64,000 bases of DNA from Azolla caroliniana. Lineage: Eukaryota; Polypodiophyta. Position numbers and translations under genes: made by a program. This document shows, piece after piece, positions 12,729 through 26,680 of this stretch; positions within the stretch are counted from its first letter, which is position 1, and each line of letters begins with the position of its first letter. The DNA lies in assembly GCA_043228905.1 (NCBI GenBank), contig JBHGNT010000002.1, forward strand, positions 22,134,001-22,198,000, read 5' to 3'. Below the pieces are notes generated by a model that was given only the letters and a program-made list of their open reading frames with translations, made no database searches and was not told where the DNA came from.

Positions 12729-15700
12729 ATGCCAATGGCTATGGCATCTCAAGCTTCTTCTGCTACCTGTACACAATATCTTTTCTCCTCTCGTCAGAGC
12801 CATTTAGCTTCTTCAAAAACGAAGCAGAACCTATCCACATATAAGAACTCATCTTCTTTGCGTTGCGAAAACATAGGGGATGGCAGAAAGCTTGCTTCTT
12901 TCATTGGTATGTGGGAATCTCCTTTATGCATATTTACATAAATGTACTGTCTTTCTTCATATGAATGTTCATATGCACATGACGCCTTTCTGTACATGTA
13001 TACACAATCTTCTTTATCTGTATATGTACAAACTTCATCACCTATTTATAGTTTCATGTGTATGTATGTCTTCTTTATTCCATGTGTTTGTCTTTTTATC
13101 TATATCTATGCACATATGCACGTTTCTCATGCACATATCTTTTGTTATAATTCTTTGTGATATATATGTACCAATATTCAATGTTGGAAGTTACAGGTTT
13201 GGTCTCAAAACCACTGCATTGCAGAAGGAAAGTAATAATGATTCCTGATGCTATTGTTACTGGAAGTGAGAAGGTATAACTCGTTATTCTTTCACACATG
13301 AAATTTAAAGGGATATTCTTCTGTTCATTGTGAAATGCATTTTTATGGTATAAATTCATTCATATTGTCAATCTAAATAGAATTTTAAGCAAGGGCACTT
13401 ATGTATTAGTTCATCATAACCTAGATCGTATCATTACCTCAGAATCGAGCACAAGATGCTTCTCCCTGGTTTATATTTATTGTGTATTTATCTTCTGCAT
13501 TGCTTGTATCAATTGTCCCTATATTATTGTAATTTGAACGCAGCTTAGTTACATAATGTATATCTAAGGCACAGTTTGATCTTGCTTTATTTTACTGCAC
13601 TACTCCAAGTTTTTTTGTTTAGAGATGCTAAAATAGACTTCTTTTGTCTTTCTCTCTCCTTGGAGACATCTTTGTCGGAGATCTTTAGAAGGCAGAGTTT
13701 TTTGTCCATTAAGGCTCAAAATGTTAAGTGCTTAGCTAACGAGTTATCTGGTACCCAGACAGTTTTATTAATTTTGTTATATCTATTTTAGTTTGTGGTG
13801 ATGATACAACATGTCAAGATATAATCTTTCATTCAATCTAACAGGCCTTTTTTCCCGCTTAAAACATCTTATTTCAAGATATAATCTCTCATTCAATCTC
13901 ATTGGCAATATAATCTTTCATTCAATCTAATAGGCCTTTTTCCCTCTTAAAACATCTTATTTGAAGATATAATCTCACATTCAATCTCATTGCTCATTTT
14001 GGCATCTTAAACATATTCATTCATTTATTTATTCTCTATGGATTTATAATGATATACTATGGATTTACACCATATCTACATACATCATCAAGTATTTTAC
14101 ACAGAATGTACATGCCATATACACATACTATTCAAGTTTATACTATGCAAATGTACACATTTTCTCCTACAACATGAAAACACAGTGAATCAATGTATGT
14201 TGCCTTGGTGTAAGATAACTGAACAATGTTATTGCATGGTTTTTGAATTGTCTCTGCAATTATCGGTAAATGAGTCCTGCTCATCTTTTCATGTAATATT
14301 TATGAACATGATTTCTTGGTGTTATCAGAGTGTTGAAGCTGTTCCGAAGCTCATGTGCAACAATCAAGTAGTCCATTACTTTAGGACACCATTCCTTTCA
14401 GAAAGTTCAGTTGTTGAACTACTAAAACAAGTATTTTTTTGGTTGATGTTAAATACATTCTGTACAGATTTGCAGAGAATTTAATGTCTCACTCCATTGA
14501 TCTGCTATTTCTCAGGCACAAGAAAAAATCTCTCTTCATATTCACTCAATAGAAACAGAACAGGTAAATATAATTTATTTACTCCATCATAGTCTCTCTA
14601 GTATTTCTATATCATGTGATTGTTGTCAAATTTGCTCGCGTAGTGTTTCAATGTTGGCCTTAGCTCAGATATTCCTATGAAAAAGCTGGAGGTTCTAAAA
14701 TGGTTGTTGAGAGAAACGTTTGAGCCTGATCGATTGCAAAGTGCAAGTATCTTGGAAAAACATAAATCCGCTGGTAAAATTTACTAATTTCTAGACACAA
14801 ATATTTCTATATTTTATCACCTGTTATGATTTTGTTTTTCATTCACAAATATTATTTGTGATGTATTATGTGCTGTTAGGTGGGGGGCCGATGGATGGTT
14901 CTGTGTCTTATGTAGTTGAAGTGGGTCCTCGCCTCTCTTTTACTACTGCATGGTCTGCAAATGCTGTCTCAATATGCAAAGCATGTGGCCTGAATGAGGT
15001 GTATCGTATTGAACGCTCACGTCGATATAAGCTATTGGTTGATGGTGATGAAGCACCTCTGGATTCAAGTCAACTTGATCAATTTGCTTCGTTGGTGAGA
15101 TTTTGACTTATTATCAAACCTCACATACCTCTTAACTTTTCAATCATGTGGAGACACCTGATGTTATTAAATTTAACCATCATTGTACAGGTGCATGATA
15201 GGATGACAGAGTGTGTTTATGCATCAAAGCTTACATCTTTTGAAACAAGTGCCATACCAGAACCAGTTTATCAAGTACCAGTCATGAAGGTAATTCGAGC
15301 ATAAGTGATTGTGAAAAGATATGACTAATATGATTAATCATTTTTAACTATCTGAATTCTTAATGTTGAGTTGCTTTCTTGCTCATTCAAGAGGGGAAGA
15401 AAAGCTCTGGAGGAAATCAATAAAGAACTAGGTCTTGCTTTTGATGAATTTGACCTTGAGGTAATAAACATTTGAAAGACCCACTTTATTTAACTATGAT
15501 GGCAATGTTCAGAGACATTACATGCTAGAAATGCCATGGACATGTAGTAAACATTGACTGTTGGTACATTTAGACAGGAAAAGAGAACTATTTAGATTTA
15601 TGCTATATTGAATGCATGTAGTTATCATCTTAATTTCACTGGCCAAAGTCATGTAAATAAGTAAACTAATTAAATTTCTGTTTATGATCTGCATTTACCT

Positions 15701-18700
15701 ATAAACATACTAGTTTCCAATCCTTATTATTTTTTCTATCATTTTTCATATGTTGCATAGCAGCTAATTTTTACTCATGGTTCTACATTTATGCAGTACT
15801 ATACTGACCTATTCTGTAATGACATCAAACGTGACCCCACAAATGTTGAGTTATTTGACATAGCTCAATCTAACAGTGAACATAGCAGACATTGGTTCTT
15901 TAAGGTAGCCGTGTACTTGACAATATGAGTTCTACCACAAAATCCTTCTTTGTACATTCATGCATGATACATTTTTTTGTTATTGCTACCAGGGTGAACT
16001 TGTTATTGATGGAAAAGTTGTTCCGAATTCACTAATGGACCTTGTTAAAGACACACTCAGAGCAAATCCAGCAAATTCTGTGATAGGGTTTAATGATAAC
16101 TCAAGGTATGATGTAAGTTTGTGAGTTGATGATATAATAATGATGGGGTATTGAATCACAGATTTTATGCAAATTCTTGTAGTGCCATAAAAGGTTTCAC
16201 AGTGGAATTATTGCGTCCAACAAATCCTGGTTTTCCCTCTTCTCTTGAGACGTGTATTCGTGATCTTGACATCTTATTCACTGCTGAAACACATAATTTT
16301 CCTTGTGCAGTATGTGCTTCTAGTTTCTCTCACATAAGGTTGAGTTATTTTACAAGATCCTTGCTTCGATATTTCATGCCCTTTTGCTTTCTATAAATAT
16401 AGGTCGCACCCTTCCCTGGTGCTGAAACAGGTGCTGGAGGGCGGATAAGAGACACTCATGCCACAGGCACTGGGTCTTTAGTAGTGGCATCAACTGCTGG
16501 ATATTGTGTTGGAAATCTTCAGGTAAAGATCAAAATGTTGTCCCAGTATGTTTTTCTGAAACTGCCTTGAAATTTTGAAACTAAAATAAAAGCTATTGAA
16601 GTATAACTTATTCTGAATATCCTGTGTAGCTTGATGATACTTTCAGTCCATGGGAAAATTCAAGCTTTGTCTACCCACAGAACTTAGCTTCTCCACTTCA
16701 GGTGTGAGTGGTTTATATGTTTGCATCTTAAACCGAATGCTGATTTTGGTCATGCTATGCATGTAGACTTTTATAGTTTTTTACTCTTAAGAGGCATTCA
16801 CTCTAAAACAAAAGAGTACATTTGTGTGTGATTCCTTGCTACTGATTTAGAAGACTGTTTCAGCAAAGCCAGTGTTAAACCCTACATAAGATTTTCAAGA
16901 AAATGATGTTTTTCTACAGATTCTGATTGATGCAAGTAATGGTGCTTCTGACTATGGTAATAAATTTGGTGAACCATTGATTCAGGTTAGTGAACCATTA
17001 ATAGAAGCATCAACAATATATATGGCAGTATGCAAGTTGTGTCCATAAATGTTAGGCTTTTAAGTAAACAATATATTTTAGGGCTTCACAAGAACTTTTG
17101 GGATGAGATTGCCAAATGGAGAACGCCGAGAATGGGTCAAACCAATCATGTTCAGTGCAGGCATTGGGCAGGTGTCCAACGTGTGCCTCTTTTCAGTTTA
17201 ACCTGCACATACATTTCAGAATTTCATTCTAATCAATTTCAAGTTTTAACATTTTCCAGATTGACCATGAACATGTGAAGAAAGGAGAACCTGAGTTGGG
17301 TATGCTTGTAGTAAAGGTTTGAACATGCATGCGTTTTTCCTCATGGTTATTCTTTGAGATTCATGAGGAAATATGAATCCTTTACAAATGAACAGATTGG
17401 GGGCCCAGCGTACCGAATTGGCATGGGAGGAGGGGCAGCATCTAGTATGGTCAGTGTTGATTAGATTATATGCACTCTAGGCTCGTTTACATTATTTTTT
17501 GTAGCACATATTTGCAGATTTCATGTTTTTACAATACTGCAGCAGCCTTGTAGAGTGTAAAATTTGGCACACATTTCATGTTTTGTAAATGAGAATGGGG
17601 TATCTAGATAATCTTTTTGTACTGGTTGTGTGTGTGATTCACTAGCTATAAATTTTTTGACTTTGATAAACTTTTGATTGTCTCTGTATGGAGCACAAAT
17701 TTTGCCTCTTGTTGATATCAATGAACTCAAAATGCACATGAACTTCTGGATAATTCTGGATAAATGTTCATTTTTGCATGCATCTAAATTCTATCTCTCA
17801 TGCTAATCATTGTTATCTTTCAGGTAAGTGGTCAGAATGATGCGCAGTTAGATTTTAATGCAGTTCAGAGAGGAGATGCGGAGATGGCTCAAAAACTGTA
17901 CCGAGTCATAAGGGCATGTGTAGAGATGGGCAAAGATAATCCAATAATAAGCATTCATGATCAAGGTGCAGGAGGGAACTGCAATGTTGTTAAGGAGATC
18001 ATTTACCCCATGGTGAGTATACAATAGGAGCACAGTTCAAACAGTTTTAGAACAATTGCTGGTTTAATAGTATTTTGGTAATGAATGTGAAGGGTGCAGA
18101 AATAGATATAAGATCTATCGTGGTTGGGGACAATACACTCTCAGTTTTGGAGATATGGGGTGCTGAATATCAAGAGCAGGTTGATGATTATTGCTTTTTA
18201 AGTAGAGTTTCTGCTATAGAAAATTTGACAAGCCTTCATTCACATGCAATTTGTTTGGATTTTTGTTTTCACTATAGGATGCACTTCTTATCAAACCAGA
18301 GAATGAGAAGCGTCTTCGGTCAATATGTGACCGGGAGCGAGTTTCTATGGCTGTGATAGGACAGATAAGGTTATTTTTTTCTACTTTCCAGATGCTGTAC
18401 TAAAAAATGTTTTCACTACCTGACTAGTTTGTTTTGGCAGTGGGGATGGAAAGATTATTTTAGTAGACTCTTTGGCAATTGCTGATGCTGCAGAAAGAGG
18501 CCTTCCTCCACCTATTCCTTCTGTAGATCTTCACCTTGAAAAAGTATGCAGCTTATAAAATAACTTTGATACCTAGCACAAAGTAAAGGCTAGATTCTTT
18601 TGAACCACCTTTTTTATGCTGATCTATATCCCTGATGATTTAAATATGTTTGGTATATGTATAAATTTTTTGTAGAGATACATTAGTCCATGAGGATTTA

Positions 18701-21700
18701 TGGTACATTAACTCTGTTTGTATTATTTTATTTTTTGGATCAGATTCTTGGTGATATGCCAAGGAAGAGATTTGAATTTGTGCGAAGGCCACCTATGTGT
18801 GAGCCTTTGGACCTTGCACCTGATGTTACAATTATGGATGCTTTAAAGCGAGTGTTACACCTTCCCTCAGTTTGTTCAAAACGCTTCTTAACAACAAAGG
18901 TATATTTTCATGATGAATTTGCTTCACAGTAAAATGCAACGTATTGTGGCTTTGGATATTGGTGCATTCCCTGGTTATTTCATATTTTGTATCATGTGTA
19001 GGTTGACCGATGTGTAACTGGGCTGGTTGCACAACAGCAAACCGTTGGTCCGCTTCAGTTACCATTGTCAAATGTTGCAGTAATTGCCCAGGTTTGAAAT
19101 GTGTTTCCATAATCTGAATCTTTATTTTTCATTTTAGATGTGATTCCTCTCTACCTCTGAAGGATGTTGTGACATTTGTTTATCTTCTTTGTCCTGAATG
19201 AACTTATATAATTCGTATTTCTCTTTAGTGTGTTGTATTCTGCCTATATCCAATGTCAATGTCAAAGTAATTGTTGAAAACTGGAGATTTCTAGAGTTTC
19301 ATTCTCTATGGCTGCCGTTCAGCTGGACAGGCAGGCTTGCGGAAGGGGTTCAGAACTTTGGATCACATATTGACCCGCCGGGCCTTTATCGAGGAGGGTA
19401 GAGCCCATAATAAGAGGATTTATTGCTGCTTTGTGGATTTCCGAAAAGCCTTTGACACTGCCATGTGCTTGGCTTATGCAACGGCTAGAAGCCCTTGGTG
19501 TTCCTACAGATATGCGATGGGGAATCTATGAACTCTATGAATACGTGTCAAGAAAAGTGCGTTCTTCGAAGGTTTTGTCTGAGGTGATGGCTAGCACAAT
19601 CGGAGTGAAGCAAGGATGCCTACTATCACCCATTCTCTTCAGTCTCTATATAGATGAGGTATTGCATTACATAGAGAGGTTCGGGGTTCGTGAGCATGCC
19701 TAGCTCCTACGCATACCTAGGAATAATATTTACAGGGCCTAGGTCCTCTATATGGGAGGTTGCTTGTGCCCAACTTTCTCGTGGATATGTAGCCCTTGGT
19801 GCTCTTGAAAGACAAGGTGCATATTTGCACCTCCAAGAGCCACGAACTAATCTGTGATTATTTGATACACTTGTTACACCTACTCTTCTCTATGGTGTAA
19901 AAACATGGAGACCAAGTCTTAACAAGGCAAATCATTGGAAAGATTTAGAGAGACCTTTAGTGTCAATGATTGCTTGCATGATAAGGAGCAAAGCAACGGT
20001 GCCCCATGATATAATCTGGGCAGAGATGGGAGTAGCCCCAGTAATCACTGAGGCATTGTTCCGATTAGTGACCTGTATCCAATGTCTTTGGGAGCTTCCT
20101 AAATGAACGTACCAAGGTTGGCACTTACGTCATTGAGACAACTGGCTGAAAATGGAGACATCCATTGTTGTTATGCTGAAATGCAACAATGGTTTGAATC
20201 ACACGGCATAAACATAAATGCACTACTCCCGTTCCAATATAGCTTGGTCTTTCATCTAAACATGACCAAAGTGATAAAGAATAGAGTGATTTAAATTGAT
20301 ATTATTAACTTGGAAAACAAGATAACATGGATCGGCCCCAAAATTTCACTTGGTACGAAGATAGCCCACTACAAGACACACTTCTTACACACATCAGAGG
20401 ATGGATTCATCGTCAGGCCACCTTATATGGACGTACATCTATCCTATGCGCTATGTAGTGTGATAGGGCAGTTGCAAACTTCATCACATCAATTAGAGAT
20501 TGTGGTAGGCAGATATACACGAATTCCTCTAGAAGAAAGAATTTGCCAATTGTGTCATTAAGGAATGGAATCTGAAGAACACTATGTTTGTCACTGTAGT
20601 GTCTTTTATGAAATAAGAGGGAGATACCACTGCCTCTTTAAACAAGGATTTGGCCCACTACGCAAGGTAATGTAATATGAGGACCAAAGGTGCCTAAGGC
20701 TTTTCTTGCTAGAACTCAAGAGACATAGGGAAAAGTTGTTCGAGGACAATAGTACAACCACACAAGCTCATCCACAAAGAACAATCACAACTTTCTTTAG
20801 CCCCATCACTACTAATGGGCTACACAAATGGGCTCCTGACTAGGACATAACAAAGGGGTTACAATAGATTTGGCAATAACAATTTGTTGTGCACGTAGGC
20901 CTTGGCCCCATAGACCACACGACCTCACCACCCCCCACCCTTTTCATTGACAGATAAAGGCCATTATTTCCCGCCATCACAGGTTCTTCCCTTGCTTCAG
21001 GGACCTCTCCATTTTGGATTGACCTATGCTAGAGATCTTTCAAAGAAAAAAGTTATTATATATCTAACTTGAGAATCTTACATGTGGTATTTACCTTTAT
21101 ATTTACTTAGTAATATTTATTTTATTTTGATTTGTTCTCAAAGATGAGACAACAATTAAGATGTAATCTCTTGTTTGGTCTTATAGGCCATTTTGGCCTC
21201 TTAAAAGATGCTCATATATATCTGTCTTTCTTTCTATTGTAAATGGACATGCATTTTAAATTCGAGGCATATTTCTGTAGTTATGGTTTGAAGTGGAATG
21301 ACTTTTTGAAGTTATCTTACTTTAAGTAAGCCCTTAGGAATTGATAAAACTGATAAATGGTCTATTTTGCAGACATATAAGGGTCTAACTGGTGGTGCTT
21401 GTGCTATTGGTGAACAGCCTATCAAGGTTCTCATCTTCTTGTATGGTGTTTATTGTACGTTAACTCGATTTATAACTGTAACATTTGTTGGGTGTATTTT
21501 GTGAATAGGGTCTGTTAGATCCCAGCGCAATGGCAAGGCTGGCAATAGGTGAAGCCCTGACCAATCTTGTATGGGCAAAGGTAAATAACTGGGGCATTAT
21601 ATCAGGTCTACATGTTAAATGAAATTTATAGAGCTAATTAGTTTTATTATTACAGATAACTGCACTTGAAGATGTTAAGGCTAGTGGAAATTGGATGTAT

Positions 21701-24073
21701 GCTGCCAAAGTGGATGGTGAGGGTGCTTCTATGTATGATGCTGCAGTTGCCCTTCGGGATGCCATGATTGAGCTTAAAGTAGCTATAGATGGAGGAAAAG
21801 ATAGTCTATCTATGGCTGCCCAGGCAGGTGGAGAATTGGTAAAAGCACCAGGTGACTTAGTTATAAGTGTATATGCGACGTGCCCTGATATCACTAAGAC
21901 AGTAACACCTGATTTGAAGGTTAGCATTGGGAAATCTTAAAATGTGTCAGATATAATTTGTCCATCAAACTAACATAATATTCATTTGCTTCATTTTATA
22001 GCTTGGGGATGGGGGAGTTATTTTGTTCATAGATCTAGCCAAAGGAAAGCGTCGTCTCGGAGGTTCTGCCTTTGCACAAGTTTTTGATCAGGTACATGAT
22101 AGCACGTGCTTTCATTTGAAAAGTTGCTCATTGTAAACTAACTATAGCTTGATACATGGTTCTGCAGATAGGCAATGTTTGCCCAGATATAGATGATGTA
22201 CCTTACCTTGGCAAAGTCTTCTCAGTGGTACAGGTAACACGCATTTTGTTTCACCTATAGATAGACCAAGATTACGTGGCAGATGCATTACCTTGATATG
22301 CTTGTCTTTTAGGGGCTTCTTGATAAAAGAGTAATTTCAGCTGGACATGATATAAGCGATGGGGGTATAGTTGTTGCATTGTTAGAAATGGCATTTTCTG
22401 GAAACTGTGGGCTGAGAGTATGTTTGCCTGCACCTGTTGATGGCCAACCTTCTGATATTTCCCTATTCGAGGCATTGTTTTCAGAGGAGCTAGGTCTTCT
22501 TCTTGAGGTTCAGATCTGGAAGTGCTTATATTGCTGTCTTGTTCTTGTTGTATCCTCTAATGCTGAATGTTATAATGATGAGGGATATATGTATGCATGT
22601 TTGCGTTTAGGTTGATCAGAGATTACAGGATCAAGTCATTACTGAACTTGTGGCAGCTGGAGTTTCTGCATCTGTGATTGGCAGTGTTACATCTACACCA
22701 GTCATTAGTATTTCAGTTGATGGTCATGAATGTGTAAAAGGCTCAACCATGGAGCTCAGGGACATGTGGGAAGAAACAAGTTTTAATCTGGAGATGTTGC
22801 AAAGGTTGAACTCATGTGTTGAAGCAGAAAAAGAGGGTTTGAAATACAGGACTACACCTCAATGGAAATTGCCATTTATTCCTACACAGACAGCTGAGAA
22901 ATTCTTAGTTTCTGAAGTCAAACCAAAAGTGGCTATTATTAGAGAAGAAGGTAGCAATAGTGATCGTGAGATGTCAGCAATGGTACATGCTGCTGGTTTT
23001 GAGCCTTGGGACATCAGTATGTCAGATATACTATCAGAAAAGATTAGTTTGGAAAAGTTCAGAGGAGTGGTCTTTGTTGGGGGTTTTAGCTACGCTGATG
23101 TGCTGGATTCTGGCAAAGGCTGGGCAGCAAGCATTAGATTCAATGATGCTCTCTTAAAACAGGTATTGGAACACCTTTCTTTCAAGTAAATGTTTGTTGG
23201 ATTCTCTTTAAAAAGTATGTTTCTCATAAGCTTAATTTTGTGTACAAAACTTGGACATCATGGTAAGTATTCAAAACTTAGAGGGGTATTTTGGTAAGAA
23301 AGACTGCCGTTTTTGGATATTTATGATAGCACTCCCAAATTTAAAATAATTACTGGAATACCCCTTTAGCTCAAAATTGATTACAGAGGCACTTGTTCAA
23401 ATTTAAGAACTTACGGTTATAGTAAATGGGTAACAAATCCAGGGTATTCTGGTGTTTTTCCCTTTGATGTATGCTCATGTCAATTGAGACACTGGTTTTC
23501 CTTCCATGAACGTAGTTTGAAGACTTCTACGAACGACCTGATACATTCAGCCTCGGTGTCTGTAATGGCTGCCAATTGATGGCCCTTCTGGGGTGGATTC
23601 CTGGCATCGGTACAGATGATATATCACAACCACGATTCATTCACAATGAATCAGGACGCTTCGAATGTCGATTCAGCTCTGTAACAATACAAAAATCTCC
23701 TGCGATAATGTTTGAAGGCATGGATGGGTTGACTACTGGCATTTGGATAGCTCATGGGGAAGGGAGAGCCCTTTTCCCGGATGAGGGTGTGTTGGAGAGA
23801 GTAATTAAATCAGAGTTGGCACCACTGAGGTATTGTAATGATAATGGTGATGTGACTGAGGCGTATCCATTCAATCCCAATGGATCACCTTTGGGGATTG
23901 CTGCTTTATGTTCCCCGGATGGTAGGCACTTGGCAATGATGCCGCATCCTGAGAGATGTTTCCTCATGTGGCAATACCCTTGGTATCCAAAGGAATGGGA
24001 GTCTCTGGATGTGAGTCCGTGGCTTCGAATGTTCCAGAATGCTCGAGAGTGGTGTGAACGAGAGGAGAGGTAA
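12729..24073 (+). CDS. PUR4: Phosphoribosylformylglycinamidine synthase (FGAM synthase), organelle-targeted
   Basis: This enzyme catalyses the fourth step of de novo purine synthesis: FGAR plus glutamine and ATP gives FGAM. I read 31 coding exons: 12729-12906, 13197-13273, 14329-14430, 14516-14563, 14644-14773, 14880-15094, 15191-15289, 15392-15460, 15797-15904, 15993-16105, 16183-16309, 16403-16522, 16630-16701, 16920-16985, 17082-17171, 17260-17316, 17396-17449, 17824-18012, 18093-18179, 18278-18369, 18441-18543, 18744-18899, 19002-19091, 21373-21426, 21509-21580, 21656-21919, 22002-22091, 22168-22233, 22313-22507, 22611-23162, 23516-24073. Together they give 4293 nt and 1430 residues with every junction in frame; the family is usually about 1300-1400. 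The first ~60 residues are Ser/Lys-rich like a plastid or mitochondrial transit peptide. The N-terminal domain has VEVGPRLSFTTAWS. The first synthetase domain has ETHNFPCAVAPFPGAETGAG, and the second starts near DRCVTGLVAQQQTVGP. The C-terminal glutaminase has Cys1261 (GVCNGCQ) and the His1389/Glu1391 pair (PHPER). No disabling change was seen. Exon 18 ends with ATG, giving Met where I recall Gln in relatives. Confidence 0.96.
13821..13993. repeat. 89-bp tandem duplication inside PUR4 intron 2
   Basis: Two copies begin at 13821 and 13910 with ATAATCTTTCATTCAATCTA. Both continue with a GGCCTTTTT segment and AAAACATCTTATTT. A similar stretch (GGTCTTATAGGCCATTTTGG) occurs near 21177 in PUR4 intron 23, which suggests a dispersed repeat family. 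Confidence 0.7.
19327..20870 (+). pseudogene. Decayed LINE retrotransposon inside PUR4 intron 23
   Basis: Sense-oriented relic of a LINE reverse transcriptase. Recognisable blocks in order are GFRTLDHILTRRAFIEEG, then CCFVDFRKAFDT after a frame change, and ASTIGVKQGC with LSPILFSLYIDEV. At about 19700 the sequence jumps directly to AYLGIIFTGP, so the segment holding the YADD catalytic box is deleted. C-terminal blocks follow to LERPLVSMIACMIRSKA. Farther on is a zinc-finger-like ICQLCH segment and RCLRLFLLELKRHREKL near 20690. Several stops and frame changes make it inactive. With its flanks it fills most of the 2281-bp intron 19092-21372, the longest coding intron of the gene. The 5' end of the LINE is missing. 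Confidence 0.8.
23270..23462. mobile_element. MITE relic in PUR4 intron 30, related to the MITE at 38845
   Basis: The right end CAGGGTATTCTGGTGTTTTTCCC (ending 23462) closely resembles the right terminus of the 38845-39157 MITE. Inside is a second matching phrase, GAGGGGTATTTTGGTAAG. The left terminal repeat is not recognisable and no target duplication was found, so this is a degraded or divergent family member. Confidence 0.4.
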
Positions 24074-24627
24074 AACACTATTATTACCCAAGGTATGGAG
24101 AAATCATTTCTTCTATGAAGTACCACTTTATTTGCTATCTTTGTTCTTTTGCTGGTTATGTCTTCTGGTTGGAACATGACTTTTTTCGAATTTTAATTGG
24201 GTAATCCATAGAGTGAGTTTGTATTTCTTCTATTGAGGAATTAAAATTCACATCCAGAAAAATCTGGGTGTAATCATGCTAGTAAAAGAGTGGCACTAGC
24301 ATATGATTGAGAGAAAATTGAAAGACAAAGAAGTCTGCCTACACAACTATGTATTTTGATGATCAAAAGTGCACTACACAATAATAAGGTGGTTTCTTGT
24401 AAAACCTCAGTTACATAATATACTAAAGCTATCACCTTAGGAGTTTTGAGAGAAGCATCATTTCATCAAAGGAAGTGAAAAATGCTTTGTTAACCTAATC
24501 ACGTCGTTTTGCTTTAGAGAAATTTGAGAATCTTACAGAATCAATACATATTGTCAGCGAGAATGTAACTAAGATAAATGAATGTTGATGATATTTCTAT
24601 TTCATACCATACAATCTCACTATCTTT
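24074..24627. other. PUR4 3' flank
   Basis: AT-rich sequence after the PUR4 stop codon, probably including the 3' UTR. I saw no other gene. Confidence 0.5.
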
Positions 24628-25079
24628 CTAGTATTTTGCATTTGAATTACCTTAATATCAACTTCATTCAAAATCATCAGTATCTCCTTGTTAGTATTGA
24701 TGATGCATATATATGATTTTCTTTAGACTGTTTTGGGTTGTTAAAGTTCATAGGTATCACTTGTCAAGTTGGAAGTTCACTCGTGAGCACAAGTGTAGTG
24801 CTTGTCCATCAACCACTATCAGAGATGGAGTAGAGCAATTGCTTGTCCGATCCAAATAGGCATTGGTTGACAACAAAGGTTTCTGCTAATGTATGTTTCT
24901 AGTATTTTGCATTTGAATGACCTTAATATCTCCTTGTTAGTATTGATGATGTATGAATATGTCTTTCTTTAGACTGTTTTGGCTCGCTAAATCTCATAGA
25001 TATCCATTGTCAAATTGGAAGTTCTCTTGTGAGTGCAAGCATAGTGCATGTCCATCAACCACTATCAGAGATGGAGTAG
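24628..25079. repeat. Diverged direct duplication, about 200-bp copies
   Basis: Copy 1 is 24628-24834 and copy 2 is 24899-25079. Both start CTAGTATTTTGCATTTGAAT and end CCATCAACCACTATCAGAG plus ATGGAGTAG. They share a middle TTTAGACTGTTTTGG. Copy 2 lacks a short segment after the first 30 bases. Confidence 0.75.
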
Positions 25080-26680
25080 TAACTTGTTTGATGAAAGGCC
25101 TACCCTATTCACCAACTCAATTGCGTGGCTGAGCATGTACCAAAATCTCGTATGGAAAGTGCACCACTGAAAGTTCTCATATTGTTGTATACTAGCTTTG
25201 ATCCATTTTGTAGGACCTTCAAGAATGCCTCTCATTTTCTAAAATGCATAATACAAACCACATCCACGGGCAAGCCCAAGCCCAAGCTTATTTTCGTTTA
25301 TGAAACTCTAGATGCAATTCATGCTCTTTCCATGTTAGAAAATCACTAAAGAACCATGCCTTAAGAAAATGGACAAAAACATCCATTGCACAACATTTTA
25401 TTGCATCCAAGGCTATCCAAATATACTCTTGTGCACATGTAGCCCTATCCCAAGTACGGTAAGAAATCATACTCATATAGAATGGGACTTGATTAGAGTG
25501 ATGGATGAAATAATTATCTATCCAAGTTGGATGGATTTGCTTGATGGCTAGGTTGACTTGTTTGACATCGGTTTGCTATAAAACTTCCATAGCAACCTAG
25601 AAAAACCTATCTTCAAAGCATGATGCATGCGTTAAATTTCATAGCAAACACGGAACTTCATGGTTACACATTTTTAAATGTGCATGTTTCTATGTAGTGA
25701 TTGGATTTTTGGGTGATGTTAATAGGTCAACAATTTTTAAGCTTGCATCAATGAAAAAAGTTAATTCTTCACAATTGGTTTGATTGCTCATGCAATGAAT
25801 CATATTAAGAATATAAGTTAGAAAACAACAACCCAATCCAAATTTCTTGTAAAAAGATATAATTGAACAAGCTACCTTGTAAATAACTTGCAGGCCTTGT
25901 ATAGAAAATCAAGCCATAGGGCTGAGAAATGAATATTGTTATGTAGTTTGAACACTTGACAAACATTGGGTGTCAAATGTAGAACACTTGAAAAATTGGT
26001 TCAACCACACCATTCCAGATGTAAAACCAATATTTTGAAAAACATGGGGCTCAAATAAAATATGATAGTCATCCATGGACAAGATTTATTAGGTGGAGCA
26101 ACTCATGCAAATTTGCCAATGTAGCATTGTGAAAATATAAGCAAACAATATAAGGGATTTTGGTATCCAAACCTGGATAGTGATGGATTAAATGAAATTG
26201 AAAATTTATGTATGTAGCTAGGTTTTGTCAACTTGGTTGGAGCTCCCTTTATAAACTAAATAGCATGTAGTTCAAAATGTGTGCATACATTATCATACAA
26301 AAGTATTAAACTCTTCCTTGTACATTATCATACAAATTGAAAGGTTTATGGTGTCTTCCTCCTAGATTATCATTTACTAAAAGAAAGATTATTATTTCTG
26401 CATGGTACAACATTATTTGTTTCGATATGGCCAATGTTCCATTTGCATCGTTGAATCCTTTTTGGATTGCGACTCCATTGAATCATTGTTGTTGCGAAGA
26501 TGCATGTGTGTGAAATGGGAGTGGGACTATTGGGGATTTGAACCAATGCATAGAGCTAAGATTCACATTTTAAATTCCATCATGCTCCTCATGGATCATT
26601 ATGAGCCCTTTAGCATGAAGCTCTAGAGTCCTTTCTTCAAATTGAAGGCAATTTCACGTATCTTCCTGCTCTATACTCAT
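25080..26680. other. Gene-poor interval with a possible protein-coding relic
   Basis: The plus-strand frames at 25125-25349 and 25369-25551 read like a continuous, stop-interrupted protein (for example KPKPKLIFVYETLDAIHALS) and could be a decayed transposase, but I cannot assign a family. The remainder is AT-rich with nothing recognised. Confidence 0.3.
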
